NCBI GenBank assembly: GCA_011947345.1
Contig: JAAVTG010000586.1
Span: forward strand, 981,915-1,045,914
DNA: 64,000 nucleotides
Direction of reading: 5' to 3'
Source: Phytophthora quininea
Taxonomy: Eukaryota; Oomycota; Peronosporomycetes; Peronosporales; Peronosporaceae
Shown here: piece after piece, positions 12,240-24,129 of the stretch
How the letters are laid out: each line of letters starts with the position of its first letter
How positions within the stretch are numbered: the stretch's first letter is position 1
Translations under genes and position numbers: made by a program
Notes under the pieces: generated by a model
What the model was told of the DNA's origin: nothing
What the model saw: the letters and a program-made list of their open reading frames with translations, nothing else
Database searches by the model: none

Positions 12240-14333
12240 CCTCATCTTCTGGTGTCAACGAGTTTGACGCTATGACAGGGATGTCTTCCACGGTCAATTC
12301 GCTGTCACGCAATGTTACAATATCATCTAGGATGTCACTCCCAGGTAGGATCTCAGTAAGTTTGCCCAGTAGTTGTTGACACAACTGCGAACGAAGGAGC
12401 TGTAGCAGTGTTGTGTCTGGTAAAAGTCACATGTGGGCGTGGGCAATTCCCGTTTCGTCTTGGCCAACTAGGTACTTTAACCATTGGTTTGACCCGAAAA
12501 CAAAGGGATATGCGCTCATTAGTAGGAGCTCGAAGCTGCTGAGTAGAGTCAGAATGTGCCAAGTTTCTTGTGTCTCGTTGGGTTTACCTACAAGCGCTTT
12601 TTGCAGGAAATGCACTTAATTTCGGCTTGTTTTTCCAAGAGGGAGTTTCGACGCTACCGCTCGCTTGTGGAAAGATGTGGCGGGGTCTTCATCAGAGGTC
12701 TGCGCCAGAATGCGATCCAGTAGGTGGAGCTCAGCAAGTTCCTTGACTTTGAGTCCTTCGTGGGCAAGATCGCCACATAGTGCAGTTGACCATGCTGTTG
12801 GGAACGTTTTTATGGACTCAACAACTCTGTCCATGTTTTTGGGCTTGATCATCAGCTCGTTGACATTGTCCATGTGCTGCATATTTTGAGCTACTCGATC
12901 CTTGCATGCTTCAAGTCGGGTCGATTCTGCTGATATGCATTTGATCATCTGCTTTGAGCGCTGGAAAGTTCACGCGCATTGTTCGTCTTTTCGTTGGAAG
13001 TGGTTCTTGTGCCTCATCAACTTCGATTAACCTCGGCAGCATCAGCACTCCTGCTGTCATCTCGGTCGGGACGCCCGGCTCGAAAATCTCGACATTGCAC
13101 TCCATTGTTCAATACTTCATACGGAATTTTGTCCGCAAAGGAGCGATTGTCGCGTTTGAAACCCGACTCCATTTGATGTGTCCTGTCCACGTCCACGTCT
13201 TCTTCACTTGTGGCAGAAGCCATTTCGGCATCCATTTGTTCTGTCGGGATGCCCTCACTCTCACTGTTATTACCTGGTCCAGCCTCCTGGAAGTCACTCT
13301 TTTGAGTTTTCGTCGCCGTTTCGTTTTCGCGGTCATGAGCGCAAGCGTTTGGTGGAATTTCCATTGCAACTTCTTCACGGTAATGAGCGTGAAGTACTGG
13401 CGATGCCATCCCTTGTTTCGTTCCTAGAGGCGATGAAACCCTCGGCATTGCTGGAAGTTGGCCATGGTTTGGATGCGTTCGGGGTTTGTCAATCTTGGTT
13501 TTAGGTGGTTTTGCTTGTCCATTGTGAACGGCTGTCAAGGATTCCACCAGGGGCTGTACGGCAATTCCACTGCATACGGGGATCTCCGAAAGCTCACGGA
13601 TCGCTCAGGTGGTGCTATCGAACGCCTGCCTCTAGCCGTCAAGAGCATTCTCTCATGGACGAGTTGATTCGTCACAAAGCCGCGTACCATCAGGCAATTT
13701 GGCGGCAGTTCTTTTCCGAAGTAAAATCTCCATGTCGTTGTCGTCAGTTGAGCATCCAGGTAAACATCACGGGGTGTCAGAAAAAGCGGTCTTGCCCCGA
13801 GAGCTGCAAAGCCCATGAACAACTCATTCGCGATCTCCGTCGAGCGAATCCCGAAGATATCCAGGGAGAACTTGTTCAACAGGTGAGACTGGCGTTTGAT
13901 TTTGAATTTGCGACCGAGGAGCATGACTTCCTGCCCGACGAGCTTCCTTTCAGCATCGCTTGACCTAACTCGGACAAGAACGCCTCCTGGAGAAATTTTC
14001 TCCAGCTGCGCCACTTCGTGACCAGCCAACAGCTCGTCCACGACAGTGTTGTCGTGGTCTTGGATGAAGGACTTGAAGACAAGCGGCATTGCCACCGCAG
14101 AGCAGTAGGTCCCGCTATCGATAAACACAGAGTATTCAGCTGGTGGTGGCGTGAACGGATGAGCTTTCGTTATCAGCGAGAGGCACTCGGACGCCGAAGT
14201 ATCATTGGGTTCGTAGGCTTCGACTAAGCGTGCTGCATCATCGTCAGCCAAGCGTGGCTCGGACAGCACTGAGGCATCCGTCCTGTGGAGGCGCGAGTAC
14301 TGCTGCGCCAGCAGATGATCGGCCATCGATGAC
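12240..14333 (-). pseudogene. LINE ORF1 (nucleic-acid-binding protein), broken
   Basis: Segments 14333-13535, 13547-13017, 12948-12616 and about 12615-12240 read as one broken ORF1. The first part contains a compact domain ending TTWRFYFGKELPPNC and MVRGFVTNQLVHERM, which I infer to be the RNA-binding ORF1 core. The second is hydrophilic and low in complexity. The third is helical (RVVESIKTFPTAW). ORF1 proteins coat LINE RNA in the RNP. The start at 14333 (MSSMADHLL) is preferred because the longer upstream extension overlaps sequence that reads as the bZIP-like gene on the plus strand. Confidence 0.5.
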
Positions 14334-14380
14334 ATTGTTCTCGAAGAGAAGGCGGTTAGGGCTCGTCTTTGGGGGTAGCC

Positions 14381-14488
14381 AGCAAAAACGATTATCAAAG
14401 GTTGGAAGCAGAAGCAATCGCTGAAAGTCGCTGAGTATCGGCATCTAAGATGCACGATGGACGGCTACGCAGATACACTGAAGAAAGA
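14381..14488 (+). pseudogene. Left fragment of a bZIP-like oomycete gene, cut by Copia
   Basis: The plus-strand frame reads ...SLKVAEYRHLRC, MDGYADTLKKE, which resembles the basic region and zipper start of oomycete bZIP proteins (x-A-x-Y-R-x-x-R...YA-x-x-L). It runs into the Copia LTR at 14489. If one copy of the AAAGA duplication is removed, this frame joins in phase with the frame starting at 20421. The upstream part of the gene is missing or overwritten by LINE copy 1. The bZIP reading is an inference from pattern, not from a search. Confidence 0.4.
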
Positions 14489-14836
14489 TGTTGCGATGCG
14501 AACTCGGAGCCCGTGGCAGGAGCCACCGCGCCGATGGGCCAATCTAGCTAGGTGGCTGCCACAGCAGCGACAGGACCAGCGACAGGAAGTATTGGAGTGC
14601 CGCTGCCTTTGGGACCGTTGCACTATCCGCAATCCGCGCCCGCGCTGCTGGCCAATGCATGTCGGAGCCAAGCTCACTCTCCAAAACGTTCCCTGGAGCA
14701 GAAGTATCAGCAGGAGAAGAGCGAGGCAGCCTAAGGAATCAACAAAGTTGCGTGTTACGTTTTACCTGTGACTCGTCAACTGATCGTGGCTGCGCCGACT
14801 TACCTCGTGGACGCTCGACGGACTCGCTGAATAACA
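14489..14836 (+). repeat. Copia 5' LTR
   Basis: 348 bp, TG...CA ends. It differs from the 3' LTR at 14501 (A against G) and near 14636 (G against A). It is followed by GGGTTCTGAGCCC, a possible primer-binding region that I could not assign to a tRNA. Confidence 0.95.
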
Positions 14837-14911
14837 GGGTTCTGAGCCCAAGCATTGAGAGCAACTGAAGTGCGGAGACTGTCGCGTGAAGCTACCTTGG
14901 AAGGGACCAAG

Positions 14912-17900
14912 ATGTCGACCAAAGTGGAGCTAAACAAGAACGGCAGACCCGTTGGTGGCACGGCCAGTCATGGGTATACTACAAGGAGATGATGCTGGTC
15001 GCCTTTGAGGGGAAGAAGTGTTGGACGTCGCCACGGGGACGATGAAGCTCACAGACAAATCCACCGAAGCCGAGAAGAAGACCTACAACAAGGACGCTGC
15101 AAAACTGAAGCGGATCATCCTGGCCTCGCTCTCGATGGAGCTCGGGCAGCGGGTAATGCTGAAGAAAAACGGCAAGGAGATGTGGGACTACTTAGTGGAC
15201 TACTACGAAGGGAAGACCAACGCAGCCACCAGAACTAACCAGGAGATTATCCTATACAACAAGCTGCAGACGATCAAGTGCAAACCAAATTGGGACGTCG
15301 CGCAGCACCTGGACAACATGTTCATGATCCAGACCCAGCTGACGAACTTGGGAGCAGGAGTCCGCGACCCAATCTTCATCCAGATGTTGATAAGATCACT
15401 GCCTGCAAACCCTCGGTTTGACCGGTTGAAGGGGATGGTGGAGAGCGGGGATGACAAGGTCGACACCCCGGACAAGCTCAAGGACCAGATTCTCCGCATG
15501 GACAGCTTTAACAAATGTGACCGTGAGATGAGTCGGGCGAGCGGAAACGCTGGACAGGCCAGTGGGCAAGGGCAGGACCAGAAGCCCAAGGCCAATCAAG
15601 GAGCGAGTGGCGGAAACAAGCAACATCATCAGCAGAACCCTGAGAAGGCTGCAGCCATCGCGACACGAAAGGAAGACCGGAAGCAAGGCAACTGCTTCGT
15701 ATGTCACAAGTCCGGGCATCAAAAGAGCGACTGCCCAGAGAAAGGCAAGAAGGCAGGAGAAGGTCAAAAGCGAGCGACGTGCACAGTGCACCGGCAAAAT
15801 GACGAGCCTGCCTCAGTGGCAACCGGGAGTGGTAGCAGCAACGGCAGCCACCCCATGGAGGCGAATGAGCATGGCACTGTGGGCCAGAACATCGACGGTG
15901 AAGCTTTTGACGAGGATGCTAAATATTCAGCGTGGGAATGGTGCTTTGACAATGCATCGAATGTTCACTCCGTAGCCGACGAGAGGTACTTCACAAAGTA
16001 CGAGCCATTCGCTGACGGTGAGAAGCCTGAACCGGTGCGAGGGTTCCAGAAGAAATTCTCGACCACCCCACTTGGAAAAGGAACCGTGCGCATTGTCGTG
16101 CCCAGTACACCGGAGGACAAAATAATCACGTTGGAGGACGTGCTGCTCATGACCGACAGCATGAACTTGGTATCCCACAGCAAGGCCGAAAATCAGGGTT
16201 ACGATATTGAGTATCTCGGACGCAGTGGTGACAAGACATTCAAGATCTGGCATGGCAACTGTAAACTGCTGGAGATCGCGAGCGATGAAGCAGGGATGTT
16301 CATGTTCACCGCGTGTAACTCGTTCTTGCCAAAGGAGACGAGACCAACACCACAAGCCGCCGAGAGCCGACAAGCCAACCAGACGATCACTGACGGTGTC
16401 GCTGATTTGCAGCGGTGGCATGAGAGACTCGGTCACCTATGCCCAAGATACGTGAAGACCATGGCCGACAACGGACTGGTAACGGGGATGACGCTGCGAC
16501 TGAGGGCATTTGACGACTGCGAGGCATGCCACTTGGGGAAAGAACGGAAACCGTCACCCGCCAAGCACATCGAACGCCACATCTCTCAAAAGAACCAAGT
16601 GATCTTCGCCGATTTGCTGTTCCCCCATAGGAGCAACAGCACGAACGCGTTCAAGTGTGTACTAGTAATAGTGGACGGACTCTCCCGTTACACCACCGTC
16701 TACCCTTTACGCTCTAAGACAGCGGAGGAGGTGAACGCAGCAATGAAGCGGTATATTGCCTGGACCGAGCGTCAGTTAAGCGGATATCCAGTGCTGCAAG
16801 TCGTGACCGACAATGGCGGTGAATTCGACAACGAGGAGATGCAGCAATGGTACAGGGAGCAAGGAATTGCGTTCTTGCCAAACCCACCTCGCAGCTCACA
16901 TCTGAACCTGTGTGAGCGCGCCCACCAGACCATAGTTCACATGTTGAAGACAATGATGGCGGCAGCGGGGCTTCCGAAGTCCTTCTGGGTACATGCACTA
17001 GAAATGGCGACGTACATTCGGAATAGGACCTTCTGTGCAGCTATCAAGGACACGCCGTACCGTGTCATGATCGGTGAGAGACCTGACCTCCACCGTATCA
17101 AGAAGTTTGGCGCCATAGCGTATGTACACCAAACGATCTCACCGAGCCAACGAAAACTAGATGTGAACTGCAGCATAGGTTTTCTCGTCGGGTATCTTGA
17201 AGGCCAAGCCGGATACAAAATATACTTCCCGACTGAGCACGTCGTACAGCACGTACTCAACGCGAAGGTGAATGAAGACATCATGTACCGCGATCGATAC
17301 CAGGACGAGTACGAGGCGAACATATCTGAGTGGCTGTCCCGAATTGATACCGATGTGTCGGATGACGACAACTCAGACGATGACGATGCTGGTCTAGTGC
17401 GTGGCGAAAACGACGTAGACATGACAAGTTACGTCGACGACGCAGAAAACCAAGAGCAGGACGACAGTCTACCAGATTATGATGACCTCCCGGAGATGGC
17501 AGACTACCAGGAGGGTGAAAGTGATGTGATGTCGAACATGCCGAATTATGACAACGAGCTTGACGGCGAGACTGACGACTGCACCGATCTGCAAGCACCA
17601 GGACCACATCGTGGCCGCACAACATCACGCCACCAAGAGAAGTCTTCCAACGCTGATAAAGACGGAGATAGCGATGGCGCCAAAGATGATAACGACGATG
17701 AAGTCGCTACACCTGGAGAACCCGACGGTACAGGAGGCGACAGTGATGGGGGCGACCTGAACCTTAGCGCCAGTAAGGAAAGAGCCGATGGCACAGTGAG
17801 TGTAACGGCACCAGTACCCGCCGAACAAGAGGACGCCAACGCCGAACCGCCCGAAGATCACGCCGATGTAGACGCCGACGACTCCGATGGCAGCGGCGAC

Positions 17901-19989
17901 AAAGGAGACACAGAGGATGACATGGAGCCAACCGAGGACGATGTCCACGGCCTTGAGTACGAGAAGTACAGCGGCGACGGTGGTCATCAACCTGAACAAG
18001 AAGATTCATGCGATGACAACATCGAAGCAATTTACAACGATAAAATCAATTCTGTGAGCAGTACCCCACCGATCGTGCAGGACGTATCGGAGGCGTACGA
18101 TGGACAAGACGAACCCGAGATCTGTCAAGAAACCTACGATAGTAACGAATTGCAGTCGGTGGTAGTCGAAGAAGAACGGCAACAGGGCTATATGCTCTCC
18201 ACAGACGGAATGGATACCTTCCTAATACCTGAGACGGTGAGTGGAGCCAGGCGCCGACGCTCGCCACTCGAGGACGAACTCGAAGACGCTGGAAACGTGA
18301 AGCGCCAGAAAGACCAAGAAGGTGGCGTACTCAGAATGAACCTACGGTCCGCTGCTGATCGCCACCCACCGAAGCGCTACGAGGACTACCAGCTTTGTGC
18401 AACGTTCTGTACCCCCGCCACGTCAAATACTGAAAGTACTAACTCCAAGTGTCATATCAAGAACGTGAAGATCCCGCACAGTTACACTGAAGCCATGAGA
18501 TCGCCCCAGAAGAGCGAATGGTATGCAGGGATGCAGCGCGAAGTCGAGGCAATGTTCTCCAAGGGTGTACTAGTGCTCATTGACGAAAAGGACATGCCTG
18601 AGGACGCTCACACCATCGGGGCTATGTGGAGATTCCAAGCGAAGACAGACGACAAAGGATTTGTTGTGCGATGGAGACCCAGGTTAGTTTCACTGGGAAA
18701 CCACCAGATCGCTGGAGTTGACTATACGTACTCGTTTTCGCCGGTGGCGAGAATGACTACATTCCGAGTGGTGGTGTCAACATTTGCAAAGATGAGACTT
18801 GTGTTGTATCAGGGTGACGTCGACACTGCGTACTTAAACGCAGGCCTGAAGATCAAGCAGTACGTTCGGAGCATACCTGGATTTAAACGCGTGGACGGCA
18901 AAGTCTTGCGGGTGGCCCAAGCGATGTATGGACTGCACCAATCCGGGGCTGAATGGTACGAAGAAATGAGCAAGTGGTTGGAATCAGAGAATTTTGAAGG
19001 GACCGAGACCGAACCATGCTTGTACATCTACTGCCAAGATGGAATATTTGCCCTCCTTACTCTGTATGTTGATGATGTTGTGTTGGCGACCAACAACGTC
19101 GACTTCAAAACAAAGTTCTTTGCTCTAATCGACGGCAAGTATGGATTTAAGGACGGCGGTGTACTACACCACTACTTAGGAATCCAAGTCGAGCAGAACG
19201 AAAATGGCATTCGGATTCATCAGTCCAAGTACTGTGGCGAAGTCTTGGAGAAGTTCGGGTATGCCGAGGCACACAGCAGTGCCACACCCATGGAAACCAA
19301 CGCCAAATATGAACAATGTGAGAAAGCCAGTGAGCGAGTCTCTTTCAAGTACCGGGAAGCAATCGGCGCCCTGATGTATCTAGCTACAAGTACACGGCCG
19401 GACATATCGTTCGCAGTCGGATACTTGAGCAGATTTGTCCAGATCCCGAGTCCGAAACACTGTGGAGCAGTGAAGCGGATCTTCAGGTATTTGGCAGGTA
19501 CCCGAAGCCTGGGCATCATGTACCGGGAAGAAAATGCAACTGTGGACAAGATAATCGTTAGTGGTCATTGCGACGCCGACTGGGGTAACGATCCTAAATC
19601 CCGGAAGAGCGTGACTGGATATGTACTCACCATTGCAGGAGGTGCTGTCAGCTGGGCAGCGAGACGACACACTGTTATCGCCCAGTCGACAGCTGAAGCG
19701 GAGTATATCGCTGCGTGCGAGGCAGCGATGGAAGGACGAGGCATTGTGAATATGCTGGACGAGGCCCTGCCCCGTGCAAACGTGGAGCCGTCGCTGGAAA
19801 TGGGCGTCGACAATACCGCGGCGATCACGCTCGCCAGCAAGCCCACCTACAGCAGCAGAACGAGACACATCGAGCTAAGATGGCACTACGTGAGGCAGCA
19901 GATCAAAAAGGGACTCATGGAAATTCAAAAGTACCTGGTACAAACAACCCAGCTGACATGTTCACGAAGGCCCTCCCGAAGAGCTCCTG
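14912..19989 (+). CDS. Copia gag-pol polyprotein (three small frameshifts)
   Basis: The main frame opens at a GTG at 15018, but gag surely starts at ATG 14912. Between them two 1-nt shifts (near 14955 and 15024) break the N-terminus. Order: UBN2-type gag (MWDYLVDYYEG...), CCHC knuckle CFVCHKSGHQKSDC at about 15.69 kb, a protease whose active site reads FDNASN instead of D-S/T-G, a GAG-pre-integrase HHCC (HERLGH...CEACHLGK) at about 16.42 kb, integrase with FADLL, TDNGGEF and ERAHQ, a long acidic linker (17.3-18.2 kb), RT with VDTAYLNAG and LYVDDVV (19.06 kb), then RNase H with HCDADWGND and AEAEYIA. Near 19.93 kb a 1-nt loss shifts the last ~20 codons. The true end NPADMFTKALPKSS stops at 19989 in another frame, and the shifted frame runs on into the LTR. 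Confidence 0.9.
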
Positions 19990-20067
19990 ACCCGACACCG
20001 TGCAAGCATCGGCATGGTGACATCACTGCCTGGCACAGGTATTCCGGCGCAAGCGTCGGAGGGGGCG

Positions 20068-20415
20068 TGTTGCGATGCGGACTCGGAGCCCGTGGCAGGA
20101 GCCACCGCGCCGATGGGCCAATCTAGCTAGGTGGCTGCCACAGCAGCGACAGGACCAGCGACAGGAAGTATTGGAGTGCCGCTGCCTTTGGGACCGTTGC
20201 ACTATCCACAATCCGCGCCCGCGCTGCTGGCCAATGCATGTCGGAGCCAAGCTCACTCTCCAAAACGTTCCCTGGAGCAGAAGTATCAGCAGGAGAAGAG
20301 CGAGGCAGCCTAAGGAATCAACAAAGTTGCGTGTTACGTTTTACCTGTGACTCGTCAACTGATCGTGGCTGCGCCGACTTACCTCGTGGACGCTCGACGG
20401 ACTCGCTGAATAACA
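20068..20415 (+). repeat. Copia 3' LTR
   Basis: 348 bp, offset from the 5' LTR by exactly 5579 bp along its whole length, so there are no indels between the copies. It is preceded by the purine-rich tract at 20057-20065. Confidence 0.95.
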
Positions 20416-20420
20416 AAAGA

Positions 20421-21356
20421 AGCCTCAATCCCCAGCATGTCAACTGGCAGCGCAGAAGTCAACAAGTTTCTGGCGCTTGGGGTGGAGATGGACGCTCTTC
20501 GGGGTCAAAACGTCGCTCTTCGACTGGAAATCAAACGCCATCATGCGTATCAAAAGTTGCTATTCGCGCCAGAAGATCTCAATGTTAACACTGAGCCAGA
20601 GGAGTCACTTTTAAACGGCGAACAGCCTGGACGGTGGGTGCGCTTCCCCAACGGCGAGCCCCCGTTCTACTTTCATCCATTCTCTGTCGCCAAGTCAAGA
20701 ACGCACCCGATCTATTCGACAAAAGATTCCAAACGATATTTCATCCAGAATCATTGATTGGTGAACTCCTCGGTTGGAAAGTGTTTCGGGCGCCAGAGTC
20801 TCCTCTCCCGGTTAGCGAGAACTGCGGGCCGTTGCATGCACGCTTCATCAAGCGTTTTTCTTGCGCCATCGACAAGATCATAAGAGTGTCTATCGCTAAG
20901 GAGCAAGACGTGTGCCTCACTCTGTGGGCACCGATGGGCTGTGGAATTGGGCGGCGCTACAGCATTTCCACTCAAGTGCTACAGGAAATTGATGAGACCA
21001 CGCACTTGTCCGTCCACAGCATCGATGGTCCAAGTAAAGTTTGCTACATGTTTCTCACACGACGAGAATTGACAATGGCCAAGGGAAAGCGAAAGCTGGC
21101 TGCCAGTGTGGCAGTGACTGACTCAACTGAGAACCGGCCGAGTCGCAGTGCCAATAGCACGCTGAACGGTACCAAATGGGTCACAGATGGTGGCGCCTGT
21201 GCCACAATGACGGAGGTCGACGAACAAGCCATTGACATTGTCTGCTGTGGAAATCGCGACAGCAACGACACGCGGACTATATGCTCGTTCAGTGGACGCA
21301 GTTCGTAGTGCGGTGGGAGCAGGCCATATCGCCGTCGAAGTTAATAGCCGTCTGAA
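20421..21356 (+). pseudogene. Right part of a bZIP-like oomycete protein gene with a START-like tail
   Basis: After the Copia duplication the frame continues ASIPSMSTGSAEVNKF and then a leucine zipper with Leu every seventh residue (FLALGVEMDALRGQNVALRL). Past about 20.7 kb the reading frame changes and continues LLGWKVFRAPESPLPVSENC, HARFIKRF, ISTQVLQEIDE and a conserved-looking TKWVTDGGACATMTEVDEQ. A further shift near 21.27 kb leads to ADYMLVQWTQFVVRWEQ and a TGA at 21356. Zipper plus large C-terminal domain fits the lineage-expanded oomycete bZIP proteins, but I infer this without a search. It lies in the same orientation as the 14.38-kb fragment and is in phase with it across the Copia insertion. 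At least two frameshifts make it a pseudogene. Confidence 0.45.
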
Positions 21357-21640
21357 AGAAATGTTGCAATTGATTCACAGATATCTTTCACACGTCGCAG
21401 GTTTAGCACTGGATGCCCGAGCCAGAACTGCTAACACGATATTGAGCAATTCTTCCCAGTATGGTCCATTAGGAGCGGAATCGGAAGCCGTGTAAATTTC
21501 TGGGCAAAATCGAGAACGTTTGACTGTTGACACACAGCAACAGCACCCAGAACAAAAACCACTACCAAAACGACGGCCAAGAGGTAGAGCGAGCACATGG
21601 AGAGTAAGTTCTTCTATGCAACGCCTTGGGATATCGAGTG
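21357..21640. other. Intergenic stretch before MULE-A
   Basis: No gene is visible. It contains the flank of the MULE insertion (TATCGAGTG, 21632-21640). Confidence 0.4.
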
Positions 21641-21809
21641 GGATATTTATCACCGCTCACGACAATAGTGGCGCGCTTTTTCATCCTCCAGGACATTAGG
21701 CAGCTCGCCTGTTCATTGGACGAAAATAAAAGCTAATCATAACTCGGGCGTTGTAGTCCACTTAAAAAAGCAGCAGCAACATCACTCCCGACGGTCACTG
21801 AACTACGCC

Positions 21810-24066
21810 ATGCCTTCATCCAGGATGAATTTAACGCTCCTCTACGGAAGAGATAATCTGTCAATGTGCGACGTGTTTCAAGATGCTACAATGGCGCGCA
21901 AGTTCATACAGGATTTTGCATTGAATCACGACTTCTCGGCTCGACTCGACTCAAAGGCACATGGAAGTCCAAGGAAACTGGAATGCGTCGGCACGACACG
22001 CTCCGATGACGGCTCGACTAAGTCGTGCAAGTGGTTCGTGTGGGTCTCCGAGAAGCGGCCATCAAAAGTCAGAAAAAAGACTCGAAAGTTTAAAGTTGGC
22101 TCACATACCTGCAGGATCTTGGTACATTTCGAAGTTGAATCTGACTCATATTCAAAATTGTTCTAGCATTGGTCACCCTGATCCAGATCGTCGTCAACTT
22201 GCAGATCTTCGTGGCTTTATCGCTGGAATTGTTGAGGGCTATTCGACTTCAAAGAAAAGGGTTGAACACAGTTTGCTAACAGTAGATGATATTGATACGA
22301 GGAACAAGCAAGCAACGCTGTATCGATTAGTAATGGAAACCAAACGTCGATTTCGAAGCGATGCTTTTGACGAATATGGCTTTTTGCCAAGTTTTTAGGG
22401 CAATTTGCTAAGAAAACGATGGCTCACGAGTAGCACTTCAACCTGATTCTGAAGGAAGATTTTTCGGGAATTTCTTTCGTTTGGTAGCGTCGCCGCCATT
22501 CAAGATAAAGGGTTTCCGTATGGGAGGTTGATGGCACATTTATGGGGCACCCTGATTACAATGGCATCTACTAGCGAAAGATGGAAACATGCTCGGTATA
22601 CCAGTTGCGGTTGCTTTTGTTCACACGGAAACTGTTGACAACTTCGCTTGGTTGTTTAGTAACTGTGTTGCTGGCGGTATACATCTACGTGATGGCCTAT
22701 TTTTACAGATCGTGAAAAACAACTTGGTGCCTAAGAGTTTCTCTCGCACGGGAATTCAAATTCACCTGAAGTTTTGCTCTCTTCACTTGCGATTTAATAC
22801 AGTGAATAATTCCAAGTCACTAGAACTTAACCAGATCAACGTGAACAACGACATATTCAGTCTTCAAAGATGCCCTTCTCTAAAAACTTTCTCAGACAAT
22901 ATTTCACGGATGCAAGCTCGGTATCCCGTCCCTCTTACCAAGATAGTGGACAACAAAGTAGTTAAAGAATACGTGTGGTCTTATATTAAGTAGTATTCAT
23001 CCAACAAGCTGGACGGTGTTTGGAAACAGCAACCTCACAGATGAAGAAAAATGTGGATGGAAGCTTATGATGGTGTCTCCTCATACGGGTCTGCAATGCC
23101 GCTATTTGGTGTTAGAACAACAAGTGGAGTTGAGGGCCACAACAACGGTATGTTGTGGGATTCATCGAGGAAGATGCTAGTCTACAGATCACTTCAAAAA
23201 TTTGCCTTTGAGTTATGACAATTTGTCAAGACCGTCTCCGTGAATTCGACTTATGGCACGCCAACGACTTCGTTATTACTTCTCACGCTAAAGAACTAAC
23301 CGACTTAGAGAAGAAACATGCTAACAAGTTAGTGGTAGTTCGCAGCAAAGAGCACGAATATGCTGTGTTTGACGATTTTGACCGCTCTGCAAAAGCTGGT
23401 GCAGTGAAAATTGCTACTGTAAATATGATGACTGGACATTGTCTTCGCTGTACAGCCTCCGAACAGCTTAGAGTTCCTTGCCGCCATGTCCAAGCCGTCT
23501 TGTTTAGCTTGAAAGACAAGAAAACTCCGTACAATATCTACATATACTATCATACCGCCTACAAAATTAAGGCAACATGAAATGCATTGGCAATCATATC
23601 AATAAGTATGCCGCATGATGACGATCTGACAAATTTTGGCGAGGTCCTCCCTCCGCCTCGTTATGGACAAGCTGGCCAACGACTAGTACAATGTACCAAA
23701 AAGCGAGATTTCGTTAAGAGCAAATGGAGGAGAAAGAATAAAGGCAAAGTCATCCACTCGCAATCGAAAACGTCGGATGTACATTGCACCAGCGAACCGG
23801 ACGACATCACTCACTGCCTCAGCGAAGCTGACGACATTGACAAATTTATTGATTCGCTGGTAGCTGCTCCGACCAAGACTTCACGGAGAAAATATCGCTG
23901 CAGTAGTTGTGGAGAGGTTGGCCACAATGCCCAGCGCTGTAGAGCTAGTGACCACGGAGTAGAAGGACCAGACGATCCCGTCGAATCTGGTCAATATGTT
24001 CTTGGTGGATGCCCAATTGATGCCTGGCGAAATCGTAAGAACAGTTTGAACAGCACGAGTCGTTAG
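21810..24066 (+). pseudogene. MULE-A transposase with FAR1-like DNA-binding, SWIM and CCHC motifs
   Basis: The frames shift repeatedly but the order is clear. An N-terminal FAR1/WRKY-GCM1-like module (RKLECVGTTRSDDGSTKSC...SHTCRI) spans 21.9-22.15 kb. The MULE core (GNMLGIPVAVAFVHTETVDN, WLFSNCVAGGIHL) spans 22.58-22.7 kb. Then come GVEGHNNGML at about 23.13 kb, a SWIM-type finger CLRCTASEQLRVPCRHVQAVL (split by a spacer, near 23.44-23.50 kb) and a C-terminal knuckle CSSCGEVGHNAQRC at about 23.9 kb. Such proteins cut and paste the element by a DDE mechanism. Stops at 22166, 22399, 22993 and elsewhere show it is inactive. Confidence 0.7.
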
Positions 24067-24129
24067 GATTTATGTGTAACAACATCACTGCGAATACAAA
24101 AGCTCTACCCAAGATGGTCCAGTAGACTC

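Larger units (their letters stand above)
8290..14350 (-). mobile_element. LINE retrotransposon copy 1 (L1-like organisation), full-length but decayed
   Basis: Minus-strand order is ORF1 (about 14.33-12.25 kb), AP-endonuclease (12.17-11.27 kb), linker (11.2-10.8 kb), reverse transcriptase (10.8-9.5 kb) and a C-terminal Cys/His motif (to about 8.54 kb). At least four frameshifts interrupt ORF2. The linker, RT and tail align by eye with the plus-strand copy scattered over 36.5-61.9 kb, so both belong to one family. The element meets the DIRS-like gag fragment near 8.25 kb. Its 5' end lies against the bZIP-like gene relic near 14.35 kb. No poly-A tail or target duplication was resolved. Confidence 0.7.
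14489..20415 (+). mobile_element. Copia LTR retrotransposon, nearly intact and young
   Basis: This is a 5.9-kb element with two 348-bp LTRs (14489-14836 and 20068-20415), each beginning TGTTGCGATGCG and ending GAATAACA. The LTRs differ at only two bases that I could find. A perfect 5-bp target duplication AAAGA flanks it (14484-14488 and 20416-20420). A purine-rich tract (CGGAGGGGG) lies directly before the 3' LTR. One long frame codes for gag, protease, integrase, RT and RNase H in Copia order. Small indels at the gag start and at the RNase H end suggest the copy is recent but probably not autonomous. Confidence 0.95.
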
